Part shown: positions 26,659 to 36,700 of the stretch, piece after piece | Numbering within the stretch: the first letter of the stretch is position 1 | Layout of the letters: each line of letters opens with the position of its first letter | Assembly (NCBI GenBank): GCA_964482085.1 | Contig: CAYZVS010000004.1 | Coordinates: 1-64,000, forward strand | Origin: CAIXDN01 sp964482085 | GTDB taxonomy: Bacteria > Patescibacteriota > Patescibacteriia > 2-12-FULL-60-25 | Reading direction: 5' to 3' | DNA length: 64,000 nucleotides | Notes under the pieces: generated by a model | Seen by the model: the letters and a program-made list of their open reading frames with translations, nothing else | Database searches by the model: none | What the model was told of the DNA's origin: nothing | Made by a program: the position numbers and the translations under genes

Positions 26659-27782
26659 AGGGATTCAAGAATCATTTTCATCTGCTCTGCGATACGCCGC
26701 CAATCATAACCCTCGCGCACAACACGCGCACCATTCATCACGACCCGCTCACGCAAACCAGATTCTGACAAAAGACGATCAACGGCTTGAACAATCGATT
26801 CCGGATTCCGCGGCTCACAAAACACCCCCGTTTCTCCATCAGTCAAAAAATCCGGGATACCGCCAACGCGCGTTCCCATAATCGGAATCTCGGCGGCCAT
26901 CGCCTCTAAAAATGAATTTCCCAAACCCTCGGAAAGAGAAGGTCTAATAAAAATATCACAAGAACGTAAAAGCTCAGGCAAATCCGCATGTGCTTTATAC
27001 CCTGCAAAAATTACGCGATCTTTTATACCCAGTCCATGTACCAATGTACGTAGCATCACTTCATCCTCCCCAACGCCAATCACCAAAAATTTACAACGCG
27101 CAGGAAGTAAGGGAATCGCTCTAATAACATCGTCCACTGCGTTCTTGAGCGACAAGCGCGATGCCGTAACGAGCACGATTTCCTCTTCAGTAAAACCAAA
27201 TGACTTACGAAGCTCTTGTCGGCGCTCACTTGATACGATATGTGAAAAACTCTCTATATCCACACCATTAGGAACAATATCCACTGTTCCAAGAAACCCA
27301 TTCTTCACAGCCCACTCCCCAAGAAACCGACTAATCGCCTGTACACGATCAGCCCGCTTAAAAAGCATGCGCTGAAGAAAACTAAAAATACCTAAACGTT
27401 TTGCATACTTCTCCAACGGATCGCCTTCTTGCAAGGTCAAAAGCAATTTCGATTTTGGACGTAACCAACAATAAAATAAACTCGCAAATCCCGCATAACT
27501 CGCCATCATCGACCAAACCGGTGTTCCCTTTGCAACCAATCGCTTTGCTTTCCATGCGCCAACAAATGGCAAAAGATATTTGTCGATCGAGTATCCAAAA
27601 CCCACACGATACACGTCGACATTCCCTATCCGTTCATGGTCAGTTAATCCGCGCTTTAATCGTGCGCAAATTAAAACAAATTCCATCGACGGCATCCGAT
27701 CCGTCAATTCCTTCAATGCCACTTCCGCGCCTCCGACAACCGGATAAAACGCCGTGGAGAAAATTAAAATACGTTTATCCAT
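26655..27782 (-). CDS. Glycosyltransferase family 4
   Basis: A GT-B glycosyltransferase of 375 residues. It begins MDKRILIFSTAFYPVVGGAE, the acceptor-side Gly-rich loop. The C-terminal domain has VTASRLSLKNAVDDVI, FLVIGVGEDE, RVIFAGYKAHADLPE, and FIRPSLSEGLGNSFLEAMAAE with the E-x7-E pair. It overlaps the stop of the asparagine synthase gene by 8 bp and the next methyltransferase by ATGA. Confidence 0.87.
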   Translation of the reverse strand: MDKRILIFSTAFYPVVGGAEVALKELTDRMPSMEFVLICARLKRGLTDHERIGNVDVYRVGFGYSIDKYLLPFVGAWKAKRLVAKGTPVWSMMASYAGFASLFYCWLRPKSKLLLTLQEGDPLEKYAKRLGIFSFLQRMLFKRADRVQAISRFLGEWAVKNGFLGTVDIVPNGVDIESFSHIVSSERRQELRKSFGFTEEEIVLVTASRLSLKNAVDDVIRAIPLLPARCKFLVIGVGEDEVMLRTLVHGLGIKDRVIFAGYKAHADLPELLRSCDIFIRPSLSEGLGNSFLEAMAAEIPIMGTRVGGIPDFLTDGETGVFCEPRNPESIVQAVDRLLSESGLRERVVMNGARVVREGYDWRRIAEQMKMILESL

Positions 27783-29544
27783 ATTTTTTCAACCACGTTG
27801 CAAGTGAATACAACATCCACAATCTATTTCCGTGATCCGATCCATTGTCATTCTCTTGCACAAGTTTTATCACCTCTGCACGAGAGACATAAGCATCAAG
27901 CTTCGTATTATCCAAACAACGCTCTGCAAAAGCCGCTCGCAACGGTCCTCGGAACCAAACAGCCAATGGAACTTGGAATCCACGTTTTGGTCGTTGCAAA
28001 ATTTCCTCTGGTAAAATATCTTTCACTGCTTCTACTAATAAACGCTTCTTCAGCTTGGAAGAATACCGATATTCCAACGGCAAGCGCGTAACATATGAAA
28101 CCAATTCCTGATCGAGTAGCGGACTACGAGCTTCAAGTCCTTGCGCCATTGTCGCGCGGTCCATCTTCACATTCAAATCATCCGGCAAGTAAGAGCGCAA
28201 ATCAAAATCCATTGCCGCCGCCATTGGATCCAGTTCAGGATTTAAATGTGAGCGAACAAATTCCAGCGCTTCCGGCTGCTGAAAATACGCGCCACAAAAC
28301 AAAGCCGGATACCCGCCAGTAAGCGTTTCCGCAAAACGATCATAACGTTTATCTCTTGTTATCCATCCAATGCTACGTGCTACATGATACGCGCTACGCG
28401 CCAATCCCGTCTTCTTTAAACGCAACGCTTTCTCAAAATATCCATAACGACGATACCCACCAAACAACTCATCACCGCCATCACCCGTTAAAACAGCCTT
28501 AACATGCTTTTGCGTTTCGCGTGCAAGAATCCACGTATTCAATGCAGACGAATCGGCAAACGGGGCATCATATTGGTTGATCACATCATCTGCAATCGCG
28601 AGCAAATCTTCCGGCTTCGCGATAAATGCGTAATGCTCAAAACCAAATCTCTTGGCGAGTTCAGCTGCCTGATCACGTTCATCAAATGCCGCTTCCTCAA
28701 ATCCGAGCGTGAAAGAAGAAAGTTTAATGCCTTGCTGATGTGCGATCGCCGCAATCGCTGAAGAATCGATTCCACCTGATAAAAAAATACCAACAGGAAC
28801 ATCAGCGATCAATCGTAAACGCACACTCTCCTCCAAAAGCTTCCGAACTTCTTTACCTGCATCTTCAAACGAAATATTCAACGCTGATTCTTCCGGTAAA
28901 TATTTCGTAATAGAAACGTTTCCATCTTTCAACCATCCACAATTCCCCGGCTCCAGACTCTTCACCCCAACAAATCCCGTAAGCGGGCTCGGGACATATT
29001 GCAAACCTAGAAATAATTTTACGGCTTGTTCATCGATCTTGAATTTCTCAAGCGCGCCAATCGCCTTCAACTCTGATGCAAACAAAAACGAAGATGCGTC
29101 ATCGCGATAAAAAAACGGTTTCTTGCCAATACGATCGCGTGCAAAAAATAACGCTTGCTCTTGTTTATCCCATATCGCAAAAGCAAACATGCCACGAATC
29201 TTCTCCAACATTTTTTCTCCATCTCTCGCAAACAATTTCAACAAGACTTCCGTATCGCTTGTCGATCGAAAAGAATCTGTCTCAAATTCCGATCTCAACT
29301 CCTGATAATTATAAATTTCTCCATTAAACGTAACCGTATATCTCCCATCTGCGGATACCATCGGCTGTTTCCCGTTCTCCGACAAATCAACGATAGAAAG
29401 ACGTCGATGAGCAAATCCAGCTACCCCATCCATCCAAATCCCCTCCCCATCCGGCCCACGCTTAGCCAAAGCTAAAGCCATGGCCTTCAAACGACCTTGG
29501 TCAGCTTGGCCATTTTTTCGTACTTCACCGGCAATCCCGCACAT
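27775..29544 (-). CDS. asnB: Asparagine synthase (glutamine-hydrolysing), third copy
   Basis: A complete AsnB-like amidotransferase of 589 residues. Start 29544 puts the catalytic Cys at position 2 (MCGIAGE); a frame open to 29589 would bury it. Glutaminase motifs are AKRGPDGEG, HRRLSIVDLSENG and NGEIYNYQELR; synthetase motifs are IFLSGGIDSSA and LTGDGGDELFGGYRRYG. A promoter TTGCGA, 17 bp, TAGGCT ends 7 nt before the ATG. It is therefore probably the first gene of the long leftward operon. Confidence 0.93.
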   Translation of the reverse strand: MCGIAGEVRKNGQADQGRLKAMALALAKRGPDGEGIWMDGVAGFAHRRLSIVDLSENGKQPMVSADGRYTVTFNGEIYNYQELRSEFETDSFRSTSDTEVLLKLFARDGEKMLEKIRGMFAFAIWDKQEQALFFARDRIGKKPFFYRDDASSFLFASELKAIGALEKFKIDEQAVKLFLGLQYVPSPLTGFVGVKSLEPGNCGWLKDGNVSITKYLPEESALNISFEDAGKEVRKLLEESVRLRLIADVPVGIFLSGGIDSSAIAAIAHQQGIKLSSFTLGFEEAAFDERDQAAELAKRFGFEHYAFIAKPEDLLAIADDVINQYDAPFADSSALNTWILARETQKHVKAVLTGDGGDELFGGYRRYGYFEKALRLKKTGLARSAYHVARSIGWITRDKRYDRFAETLTGGYPALFCGAYFQQPEALEFVRSHLNPELDPMAAAMDFDLRSYLPDDLNVKMDRATMAQGLEARSPLLDQELVSYVTRLPLEYRYSSKLKKRLLVEAVKDILPEEILQRPKRGFQVPLAVWFRGPLRAAFAERCLDNTKLDAYVSRAEVIKLVQENDNGSDHGNRLWMLYSLATWLKKYG

Positions 29545-29551
29545 ACCAACC

Positions 29552-29580
29552 AGCCTAGCGGAAACCGATTTTTTTCGCAA
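29552..29580 (-). promoter_or_regulatory. Putative promoter of the main polysaccharide operon
   Basis: Reading leftward, TTGCGA (29580-29575), exactly 17 bp, then TAGGCT (29557-29552), 7 nt before the asnB ATG at 29544. It is divergent from the promoter at 29583-29611, with only 2 bp between the two -35 elements, so the two units may be co-regulated. Confidence 0.5.
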
Positions 29581-29582
29581 AA

Positions 29583-29611
29583 CTGGCACTTTTTTACGCT
29601 TTTGATATGGT
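29583..29611 (+). promoter_or_regulatory. Putative promoter of the 29618 glycosyltransferase
   Basis: CTGGCA (29583-29588), 17 bp, TATGGT (29606-29611), then 6 nt to the ATG at 29618. No Shine-Dalgarno is present in the short leader. Confidence 0.4.
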
Positions 29612-29617
29612 GATTCT

Positions 29618-30736
29618 ATGAGAATCGCACTCTTGGTAACTCAGGGCGAGCATGGAGGCGTCCAGGACTTCCTCGGCCGCTTTATGAGCCACCTAAAGAC
29701 CCAAGGCCATCAAGTGGCCGTCTTTTGCGGTCCCGGAGACTGGCTAGAAGCAAAATGCACCATAGAGGGCATCCGTTTTATCCGATTACACAAACTCAAA
29801 CGGAATCTTCACCCCTGGTTTGACCTGCAGGCAACTCGTGAACTCCGCATCGCGCTACGCGATTACAAACCCGACGCCGTGCATTTGAACAGTTCCAAAA
29901 TAGGCATCATCGGATCATTAGCGGCACGTCGCGCACAAGTACCACGTATTGTTTATCGCATCGGCGGTTGGGCTTTTTTAGAAGATCTTTCTCCGCTTAA
30001 AAAATGGCTCTATCGATCAGCTGAGATTTTCACGGCACGATTTAAAGACATTATTATCTGTGTAAACCCCGACGATGCAGAAATCGCAAAAAGATACGGA
30101 ATCAAACCGCGGACAGAAATCCGTTGCGTTCCAAATGGCATCAATACAGATTCAATGCTCACGCAACTTTATACACGTGAAGAAGCACGCAGAATCCTGA
30201 AAGCAAACGATCATTTTATTTTTGGCACTATCGCCAATTTTTATCCAGCAAAAAATCTTCCCAACTATATTGAAGCTTGCGCGATCGTTGCTGTAAAAAA
30301 TCCGGAAGCGCGATTTGTTATTATCGGCGATGGTGAAGAACGCGCTCTGATTGAAAACGCAATCCAGAAATACAACGTAAAAAACAAAATCATTCTCGCA
30401 GGAGCACGTGAAGATGCAGATCGCCTTTACTCGGCTTTTGATGCTTTCGTCCTCCCCTCCTCAAAAGAAGGCATGAGCTGGGCTCTGCTCAAAGCAATGG
30501 CTTGCGGACTCCCCTGCATCGCAACCGATGTCGGCGCCGCTAAATGGATGCTTGATCAAAATACCGGACTCCTCGTGAAACCCGCCGATACGAATGGCCT
30601 CGCCACATCGATGCAAGAAATAATAACAAACAAATCACTCCGGACGACACTCGGTGAAAACGCACAGAAAGCGGTACAAGACCGCTTTCCGTTGGAGCAA
30701 ACAATGAAGGGCAATGAACTCGCCCTGACTTCCTAG
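29618..30736 (+). CDS. Glycosyltransferase family 4
   Basis: A GT-B glycosyltransferase of 372 residues. It begins MRIALLVTQGEHGGVQDF, like capsule and WcaA/EpsF-type GT4 enzymes, with VHLNSSKIGIIGSLAARR at about 86-103, FGTIANFYPAKNLPNYI, and PSSKEGMSWALLKAMACG (E-x7-K at the donor site, a variant of E-x7-E). It is the only rightward gene in this part. Its stop TAG overlaps the stop of the O-antigen ligase on the other strand inside the palindrome CTAG (30733-30736). Confidence 0.87.
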   Translation: MRIALLVTQGEHGGVQDFLGRFMSHLKTQGHQVAVFCGPGDWLEAKCTIEGIRFIRLHKLKRNLHPWFDLQATRELRIALRDYKPDAVHLNSSKIGIIGSLAARRAQVPRIVYRIGGWAFLEDLSPLKKWLYRSAEIFTARFKDIIICVNPDDAEIAKRYGIKPRTEIRCVPNGINTDSMLTQLYTREEARRILKANDHFIFGTIANFYPAKNLPNYIEACAIVAVKNPEARFVIIGDGEERALIENAIQKYNVKNKIILAGAREDADRLYSAFDAFVLPSSKEGMSWALLKAMACGLPCIATDVGAAKWMLDQNTGLLVKPADTNGLATSMQEIITNKSLRTTLGENAQKAVQDRFPLEQTMKGNELALTS

Positions 30737-33063
30737 CGTCGTAAACCCTTGTATTCAGACGTATTTGTAGCGACGTCCACGGGAGCAGCAGCTTCCGGAG
30801 TTGGCGCAGATACCGGTACTATCGACGATGCCGCCTGCGGATTCTGAAGCGCCTGTAATGCCGATTCCGTTGTCGGATCGATGGCATTTGCCGCGCCAAG
30901 CAATTCCATCGCGAGTTCTGGCTGTTTACCGACAATCAATTTATAAACAAGTTGCGCATAGACATCGCCCGTTGCAACTGGATAATCCGTCGTAAGGCCA
31001 GCAGTAAACTTTTTGATTCCATCAACATCGCCACGGATCATCAATGCATCCATGACCACGACGAGTTCCCGTGCGCTCTGCAAACGATACGGATACGGAA
31101 CTGATAATGCTTTTTGAATATTCTCTGCACCAGCTTCAAGTTCATGCTTGTCGTACATCGTAGTGATGCCAAGATTCCAATATCCTTCACCGTAGTCAGG
31201 ATCAAAAGAAATGACATTACGGAAAATATTAATAGCCGGTTCCAGATTGCCGGTCATTAAATACAACCGCGCCAAACCGTAATGCAGCTGCTGTCGTTTA
31301 GGGCTGGTCTGAATTGCGGCTTGATATTGCTGCTCGGAAACTTGCGCCTCACCAGGAATAAGCGAGATCATTTCTTGCGCTAAACGAGCGTAGATAAATC
31401 GTGGATGCGTATTGTTTGGATGACGCGCAATTTCCTGCTCTGACAATTTCTTGGCGAGCGCATAAAGCTCCTGCCACTGTGGAACGCGCTGAATACCTCC
31501 AGATGAAGCAAGTGAGATCATGTTTCTGGCAAGCAAGAATGACTGCTCATCAAGATACGGGGTCCATGTCTTGGACGCCTCGGTTGCAAGTTGCAACGAC
31601 ACAGCCGGATTCACACTAAAGACCGCATTAGATTGCAGGGCAAGCCGAGAAATCATGAATGGATTTATAGACGTACGTAACACGAGCAGACCCATCACAA
31701 TCGTCAAAACAATATAACCCGTCCAAGGCGCATTAATAGTTCCTACCTCTTTATGCTTTTGTGCCATCGCCTCCTTTTCTCCAACAAACTCACCTTTTGT
31801 TGCGGCGATAATGAGAGCAAACAACAGATAACTCATCGAGAAACCAGCCGGATGATCAAACACAAACAAGTTCTGGACAAAGTACGCCACAGGCAGTGAG
31901 AACAGGATCGCCGCAATTGGTAAATCGATATATTTTTTGCGATAAGCCCTGATCGTGCTGTAAAAGATCGCACCGTAAACTCCAAAGAAGGTTAGGAAGC
32001 CAAACAAACCTGTCATCGACAAAACATCCATCACTGTATTATGCGCCCGATCAAACCAGGTTTCATACGATCCAAAGCGCAAAGAAATTGGATTGTATTT
32101 CTGGTTAAAGAGAATATGGAAGTTATCAAATCCCCAACCGGTAAGCGGACGCTCGACAAAACCCTGCCACGCAATGTCCCAAGCGATAAGACGCGTACTA
32201 ACAGCCCCCTGAAAATCAACGAAGCGATACAGCGGAGACTCGCGTATAATTGGCTGTTCACGCACAACATACAATGTTCCATAGCCAGCAAACAAAGCTA
32301 ACAAAATACCAAATACACCAAAGCGTAACTTTTTATTTTTGGTAAAAAGCGCTGTAAAGAAGGCAAAGGCGATTAAACCAGCTGTAACTCCGACAAGCGC
32401 ACCACGCGACTGCGCCAACAAAAAAGCGATGATATCTAGACAGAAGATCAACACATACGCGATGCGCCAGTTTTTGGACGTATTTCTCCAAAAAAGCAAA
32501 GCCAAGAAAAAGAAGTTGAAAATCTGATACGCGGCCATGTAGATCGGATTATCAAGCAATCCTCCCACACGTGGACCAGCCGGAAACATGAGCAGATTAG
32601 GATTCATTTTCTGCATGATGGCCACGATAGCCATGATGGCTGAGAGTGCCACCTGATAATGCAGGAGCTTCTTCCATTGTTCCCAAGTTTTCATGACACC
32701 CACCGTCATCGTAAGCCAAGCCAAGAAATGCAAAAGCGTAAACAAGCCATTCATGCGCTCCTGATTCCCCCACCAGGCACGATATGGATCAGACGCAAAC
32801 ACAACAGACAAACCAATCGCAACAAAGTAAGCCAAAATCGCAAAATACAAAACATGCTTCTTGGGGCGATAAACCGGCTCCATCCAAGCTAAAGCAAGAT
32901 ATGCAGGAAAAGTCAGCCCAACCAGAACTTGAAAGAAGATGAGCTTAGAAAAAACAAAGGGGAAAATGACGACAGGAATAAATACCAAGGGCAAAAGTAG
33001 CCCTCCGTAGACCCCGAGCATGCAGATCGCCTTAAAAAACTTGATGGCTTGTGAGCGGTTCAT
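30733..33063 (-). CDS. O-antigen ligase/polymerase (Wzy/WaaL-like) with C-terminal TPR domain
   Basis: A 776-residue membrane protein. About 12 TM helices fill residues 10-455, with the Wzy_C-type motif RAHNTVMDVLSMTGLFG in the large outer loop. Residues about 490-730 are tetratricopeptide-like: IARHPNNTHPRFIYARLAQE, LHYGLARLYLMTGNLEPAI and PDYGEGYWNLGITTMYDKHE. A low-complexity Ala/Pro tail ends the protein. Start 33063 (MNRSQAI) is preferred over 33087, which adds eight Cys/Tyr-rich residues. It would join or polymerise glycan units outside the membrane; the TPR part may dock partner enzymes. Confidence 0.87.
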   Translation of the reverse strand: MNRSQAIKFFKAICMLGVYGGLLLPLVFIPVVIFPFVFSKLIFFQVLVGLTFPAYLALAWMEPVYRPKKHVLYFAILAYFVAIGLSVVFASDPYRAWWGNQERMNGLFTLLHFLAWLTMTVGVMKTWEQWKKLLHYQVALSAIMAIVAIMQKMNPNLLMFPAGPRVGGLLDNPIYMAAYQIFNFFFLALLFWRNTSKNWRIAYVLIFCLDIIAFLLAQSRGALVGVTAGLIAFAFFTALFTKNKKLRFGVFGILLALFAGYGTLYVVREQPIIRESPLYRFVDFQGAVSTRLIAWDIAWQGFVERPLTGWGFDNFHILFNQKYNPISLRFGSYETWFDRAHNTVMDVLSMTGLFGFLTFFGVYGAIFYSTIRAYRKKYIDLPIAAILFSLPVAYFVQNLFVFDHPAGFSMSYLLFALIIAATKGEFVGEKEAMAQKHKEVGTINAPWTGYIVLTIVMGLLVLRTSINPFMISRLALQSNAVFSVNPAVSLQLATEASKTWTPYLDEQSFLLARNMISLASSGGIQRVPQWQELYALAKKLSEQEIARHPNNTHPRFIYARLAQEMISLIPGEAQVSEQQYQAAIQTSPKRQQLHYGLARLYLMTGNLEPAINIFRNVISFDPDYGEGYWNLGITTMYDKHELEAGAENIQKALSVPYPYRLQSARELVVVMDALMIRGDVDGIKKFTAGLTTDYPVATGDVYAQLVYKLIVGKQPELAMELLGAANAIDPTTESALQALQNPQAASSIVPVSAPTPEAAAPVDVATNTSEYKGLRR

Positions 33064-33108
33064 AGAATACGGACAAGCATAGCACAACCCCTCTAACCCG
33101 CGGAACCT

Positions 33109-33187
33109 AACCTCTCTAAATCTCCCCTTCTACGAAGGGAGACTTCCTAATCAGAACCCTCCTTCGTAGAAAGGAGGGCAGGGTGGA
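33109..33187. repeat. Direct repeat copy 1 flanking the DUF559 gene (hairpin-rich)
   Basis: About 79 bp, beginning TAACCTCTCTAAATCTCC, made of two short palindromic arms: CTCCCCTTC/GAAGGGAG around 33122-33142 and CTCCTTCG/AAAGGAGGG around 33159-33178. It ends exactly at the stop codon of the DUF559 gene. A near-identical copy lies on the other side at 33612-33703. Confidence 0.85.
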
Positions 33188-33559
33188 TTATCCCGTCCTT
33201 CTTTCTCCCATCTTTCGTTCCAATCGTTGAATCACTTCATCCAGCCTTTGTACAACCTCATCATTCCAAAATCTAATCAGCTCAATTTTATGCGCCGCAA
33301 GAAAATCAGATCGCCTCACATCATATTCAGCTTGATCTTTATCACCATGAAAACGGCCATCCACCTCAATCCCAAGTCTCAAAGCGACACAAAAAAAATC
33401 CAGTACGTAAGGCCCGACAGAATATTGACGTAAAAATTTATACCCCTGAACCCTGCGCATTCTAATACGCTTCCAAAGCTCACTTTCCGCCTCAGTCATA
33501 TTCCGACGCAACTCCCGCCGCCGATCCCTCAACCTCCGATCATTGTAAACATATTGCAT
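33188..33559 (-). CDS. DUF559 domain protein (Vsr/PD-(D/E)XK-like nuclease)
   Basis: A 123-residue protein of the DUF559 family, distantly related to very-short-patch-repair endonucleases. Seen: RRELRRNMTEAESELWKRIR at the N-terminus (the family hallmark), then GYKFLRQYSVGPYVLDFFC, the acidic core RLGIEVDGRFHGDKDQ and the late IELIRFWNDEV. The core residues Glu and Asp of EVDG are kept, so it could be active. It is flanked by direct repeats 33109-33187 and 33612-33703, and shares its 39-bp leader with the YraN gene at 41748. Confidence 0.9.
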   Translation of the reverse strand: MQYVYNDRRLRDRRRELRRNMTEAESELWKRIRMRRVQGYKFLRQYSVGPYVLDFFCVALRLGIEVDGRFHGDKDQAEYDVRRSDFLAAHKIELIRFWNDEVVQRLDEVIQRLERKMGERRTG

Positions 33560-33595
33560 TCTCTACTCCGTTCCATGCATTTTAATATCTGTCAA
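33560..33595 (-). promoter_or_regulatory. Leader of the DUF559 gene, shared with the yraN leader
   Basis: Reading leftward it starts TTGACAG at 33595, contains TTAAAAT, and ends GGAACGGAGTAGAGA directly before the ATG. GGAG is a good Shine-Dalgarno. The same arrangement, of the same length, stands before yraN (41749-41784). Confidence 0.6.
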
Positions 33596-33611
33596 TCCTA
33601 ATCTCCGACCG

Positions 33612-33703
33612 TAACCCCTCTAAATCTCCCCTTCTACGAAGGGAGACTTTCTACCTAATCAGAACCCCCTCCTTCGCAGAAGGGAGGGGGCAGGGGGTGG
33701 GTT
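33612..33703. repeat. Direct repeat copy 2 flanking the DUF559 gene
   Basis: About 92 bp, beginning TAACCCCTCTAAATCTCC. It matches 33109-33187 almost base for base, with small insertions (TCTA, extra C and G). It contains the same two palindromic arms, CTTCTACGAAGGGAG and CTCCTTCGCAGAAGGGAGG. Confidence 0.85.
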
Positions 33704-33708
33704 ATAAC

Positions 33709-33742
33709 AAAACAAACACCGCCCGAAGGCGGTGTTTGTTTT
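33709..33742 (-). terminator. Strong terminator after the S-layer gene
   Basis: A 15-bp perfect stem (33709-33723 with 33728-33742). The loop on the - strand is TTCG, giving a stable C(UUCG)G tetraloop. It is followed on that strand by T-rich sequence (TGTTATAAC). It lies 21 bp after the S-layer stop, as expected for a highly expressed gene. The A/T ends would also allow rightward termination. Confidence 0.85.
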
Positions 33743-33762
33743 TACCTGACTGACGCTAGGGA

Positions 33763-36700
33763 TTAGCGGGTCAAGGTCTGGGTCTGTGTGAGGTCTTCGA
33801 CGTAGACATCGTTTGTCCAGTCAAATGAGCTACCCGGAGCCGCAAAGGTGTGCGGAACTTCCGAGAAGTCAGACCATACGAAGGAACCTGGCTGTTCAGC
33901 CGTACCATCGTTGTTCGTATCGAGGTTGATACCAGGGCTGGCGAGACCAGGGTTGGTCAAACCAGTACCAGCAATCGAACCAACTACGAGGTAACCCGTT
34001 GTTACCGTACCAGCGAGGTTGCGGGTAGGAGCAACGCTGACAGTATTGCCAGCGACCGAACCGGCTGGGGTGGCGTACAAGGTGTACACGTTACCCGAAC
34101 CAGAAATCGTCTCTTCATTAGTGAAGGTCACAACGATGCGACCCGTCAATGTAGCAGCGAGAATCGAACCCGACTCGATGTTAGCACCGGCGTCATCTTC
34201 GACGGAGTAGTCACCGAGGTTAAGGTCCGTGGAACCCTTACGAACGCGGAAGTTCGTGAGAGAAATGGAACCGGTCTTCGAGAAGTCAAAGCTGATCTTC
34301 TTGAGAGCGACCGAGCCAGCGCTGTCAGCAGAAACCTGCATGCGGTACAAATCCTGTGAAGTACCGTCGGCAAGCGTCGTGGTTGAAAGCGTCTGACGCG
34401 TAGCAGTTGGCTTGGACTTGCGGATGACAAACGAGTTGCCAACCGTCGGGGAACCGGTCGAGTAGACAAGGTCACCGGAAGCAAGACCAACAGCGCGAAC
34501 ATTGAATTTGCCTGCGTAGTCAGCGCTCCAGTTACCTGAAGTCAAACCAGCACCAAGACCAAGTTGGACCTGGTTACCGGAACGGACGACACCGGAGGTG
34601 GCACCCGAAACCGAGGAGGAAGACTGGACGTTATTAATCTTAGCCCAAAGCTGGAATGTTACAGAACCGTCCTTTGGAACCATGATCGGAGCAGACGTCA
34701 GATCCACGTCCTTGTTGCGCAAAGCGCCGGACGAGAAAATGTCGGAGCCAGCGACCACACCATCCTTCGCGACAGCAATCATCGTGAAGTTGGCTGCATC
34801 ACCCGTCGAAGTGACGTTGATGCGCTCAATGTTCATGGCTTCGAACTGAGCCGTAGCCTTGAATTGAGCGAGGTTCTGCCATGTGTCACCACCGGCGACG
34901 AGAATCGTCGACTGGCGGAGGTTATCTGCAGCAACAGTAAGCGTACCGCCGTTCTTGACCGTTTGGACCAAGACCGGAGAAACACCTGCGTTGGCGATGA
35001 CGTTAGCACTCAACGTTGGGGTTACCGTGTTGGAGTCCTGGTCATCAGCCGTGACATCGTTCGCAGAAGCGATACCGACAGCAAACTTGTCTTCAGGGCC
35101 ACCGATAACGGAGTCGGCAGTACACTTAACAACAAGGGTCTTAGATGAACCGGCAGGGATCGAAGCATTCACGTTCGTGATGTTCAATGCACCTGTGGTG
35201 ACATCTGGGGACTGTGCGTTACCAAGCTGAGTCGATCCGTCGAAAAGGGCACACGAGGTGACCACGTTTCGCAAATCGCTGCCGATAAAGCTGGCTGGGG
35301 CGGTGGAATCACCAGTACCCGTAAGCTTGACCGAGCGGATCAAGATCTGACTCTGGGAGCCAGCCGTGAACACAAAGCCAGCGGAAGCGATGTTCTGCTC
35401 CTTCTTAACAGCCGTACCGGCTGTTGGGGAAGCAGCGAGAGCGACCGAGAGGTTCGATGCCTTCACCGTCATCGGGTTACCCGCGATGGTGGTGTTCGGA
35501 ACAATTTCCGAAGCTGGCAAGAATTCACCCGTGTCAACAATACGAATATCTGAAGTTCCATACAACGAACCGCCAGGACCCATCGTTACACGGTACTGGT
35601 TGACGCCAGAGCCAGAGAATTGGCCATTGATGTCATCAGCACTGTTTGTGAGGTCAGTCGTGAACGCGAGGTTCAAGGTCTGGCCTGCACTGACGTTGAA
35701 CGAGTCATTGAAGGTAAGCGTTCCGGAGTTGCTCGAGCTGGAAACAAGAGCCGTCGGCAACGAGATAGGACCCATAACGGTCGCACCTGTGTCGAGGTTC
35801 TTGATCTTAAGGTCGCGGAAGTACTCTGTACCTGCGGAACCCTTTACCAACGCGTTCGGGGTAAGACCAGCGAGCGAGAACGTCATCTTGCGGATTTCGA
35901 GCATGCTGTCCGAAGCCGTGATGGCGAACTTGAACATAGGAACATCTTGGGCACCCTTGGCTACGTCAGATGTCGCAGGACCGTTGAAGGTCGTTGTGAA
36001 CTGACCGCCCTTGGTTGTGACCAAGCTGAAGTTTGTGCTTGCACCATCAAACGAACCGTTACACGGGGATGTCGTGTCAATACAGACGCGAGCACCGGTA
36101 CCGAATTCTGTGTCGATAGCGTAGACATCCGTCGAGTACTCGACGTAGGTCTTAATCGTGCGACCCGAGCGGCCAGCAACGGAAGCAACCAAGGAGAAGA
36201 CACGCGTTGTGCCGTCGGTAACGAGATAAGCTGGGTTGAAGTTCAACACAATCTTATCACCTGCAAGCGATGGGGTCATCGCAACAAGCGTCGTACCTTG
36301 ATAGAGCTTCAAGTTGGTGAGGTCGGAGTTCGAGATGTCACCTGTCTGAAGAAGAGTCACGCGACGGACTTCAATGTCGTTACCTTGTGCAACGAGCTTG
36401 AAGTTGGCGATTTCAGCTTCAGAGGCGCCAATCTGCGGATCGGTTGGAGTCGTACCCTTCTGAACGTCGAGGCGGGAAGCCGTCGTCGTACCGATGGTAA
36501 AGACATTACCGCGGACCGGGAAAGAACCCGTAACCGTGGCACCCGTACCGGCCAAGACGACGGAAGCAGCGTCCGAAATTTCGAACGAGTGCTGACCGCC
36601 AGCTGTGACGCCGGAGTTCGTGTCACCGACAACCAAGACCGAGTAGGTCTGACCGGCGGCGATCGAGATGTTCAAACCGTTGAATTGAACCATGTTGGTC

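Noticed and set aside
33109..33703. CRISPR-like repeat array
   Set aside because: Only two copies of 80-90 bp, with a coding gene between them, not short repeats with equal spacers; no Cas genes nearby.
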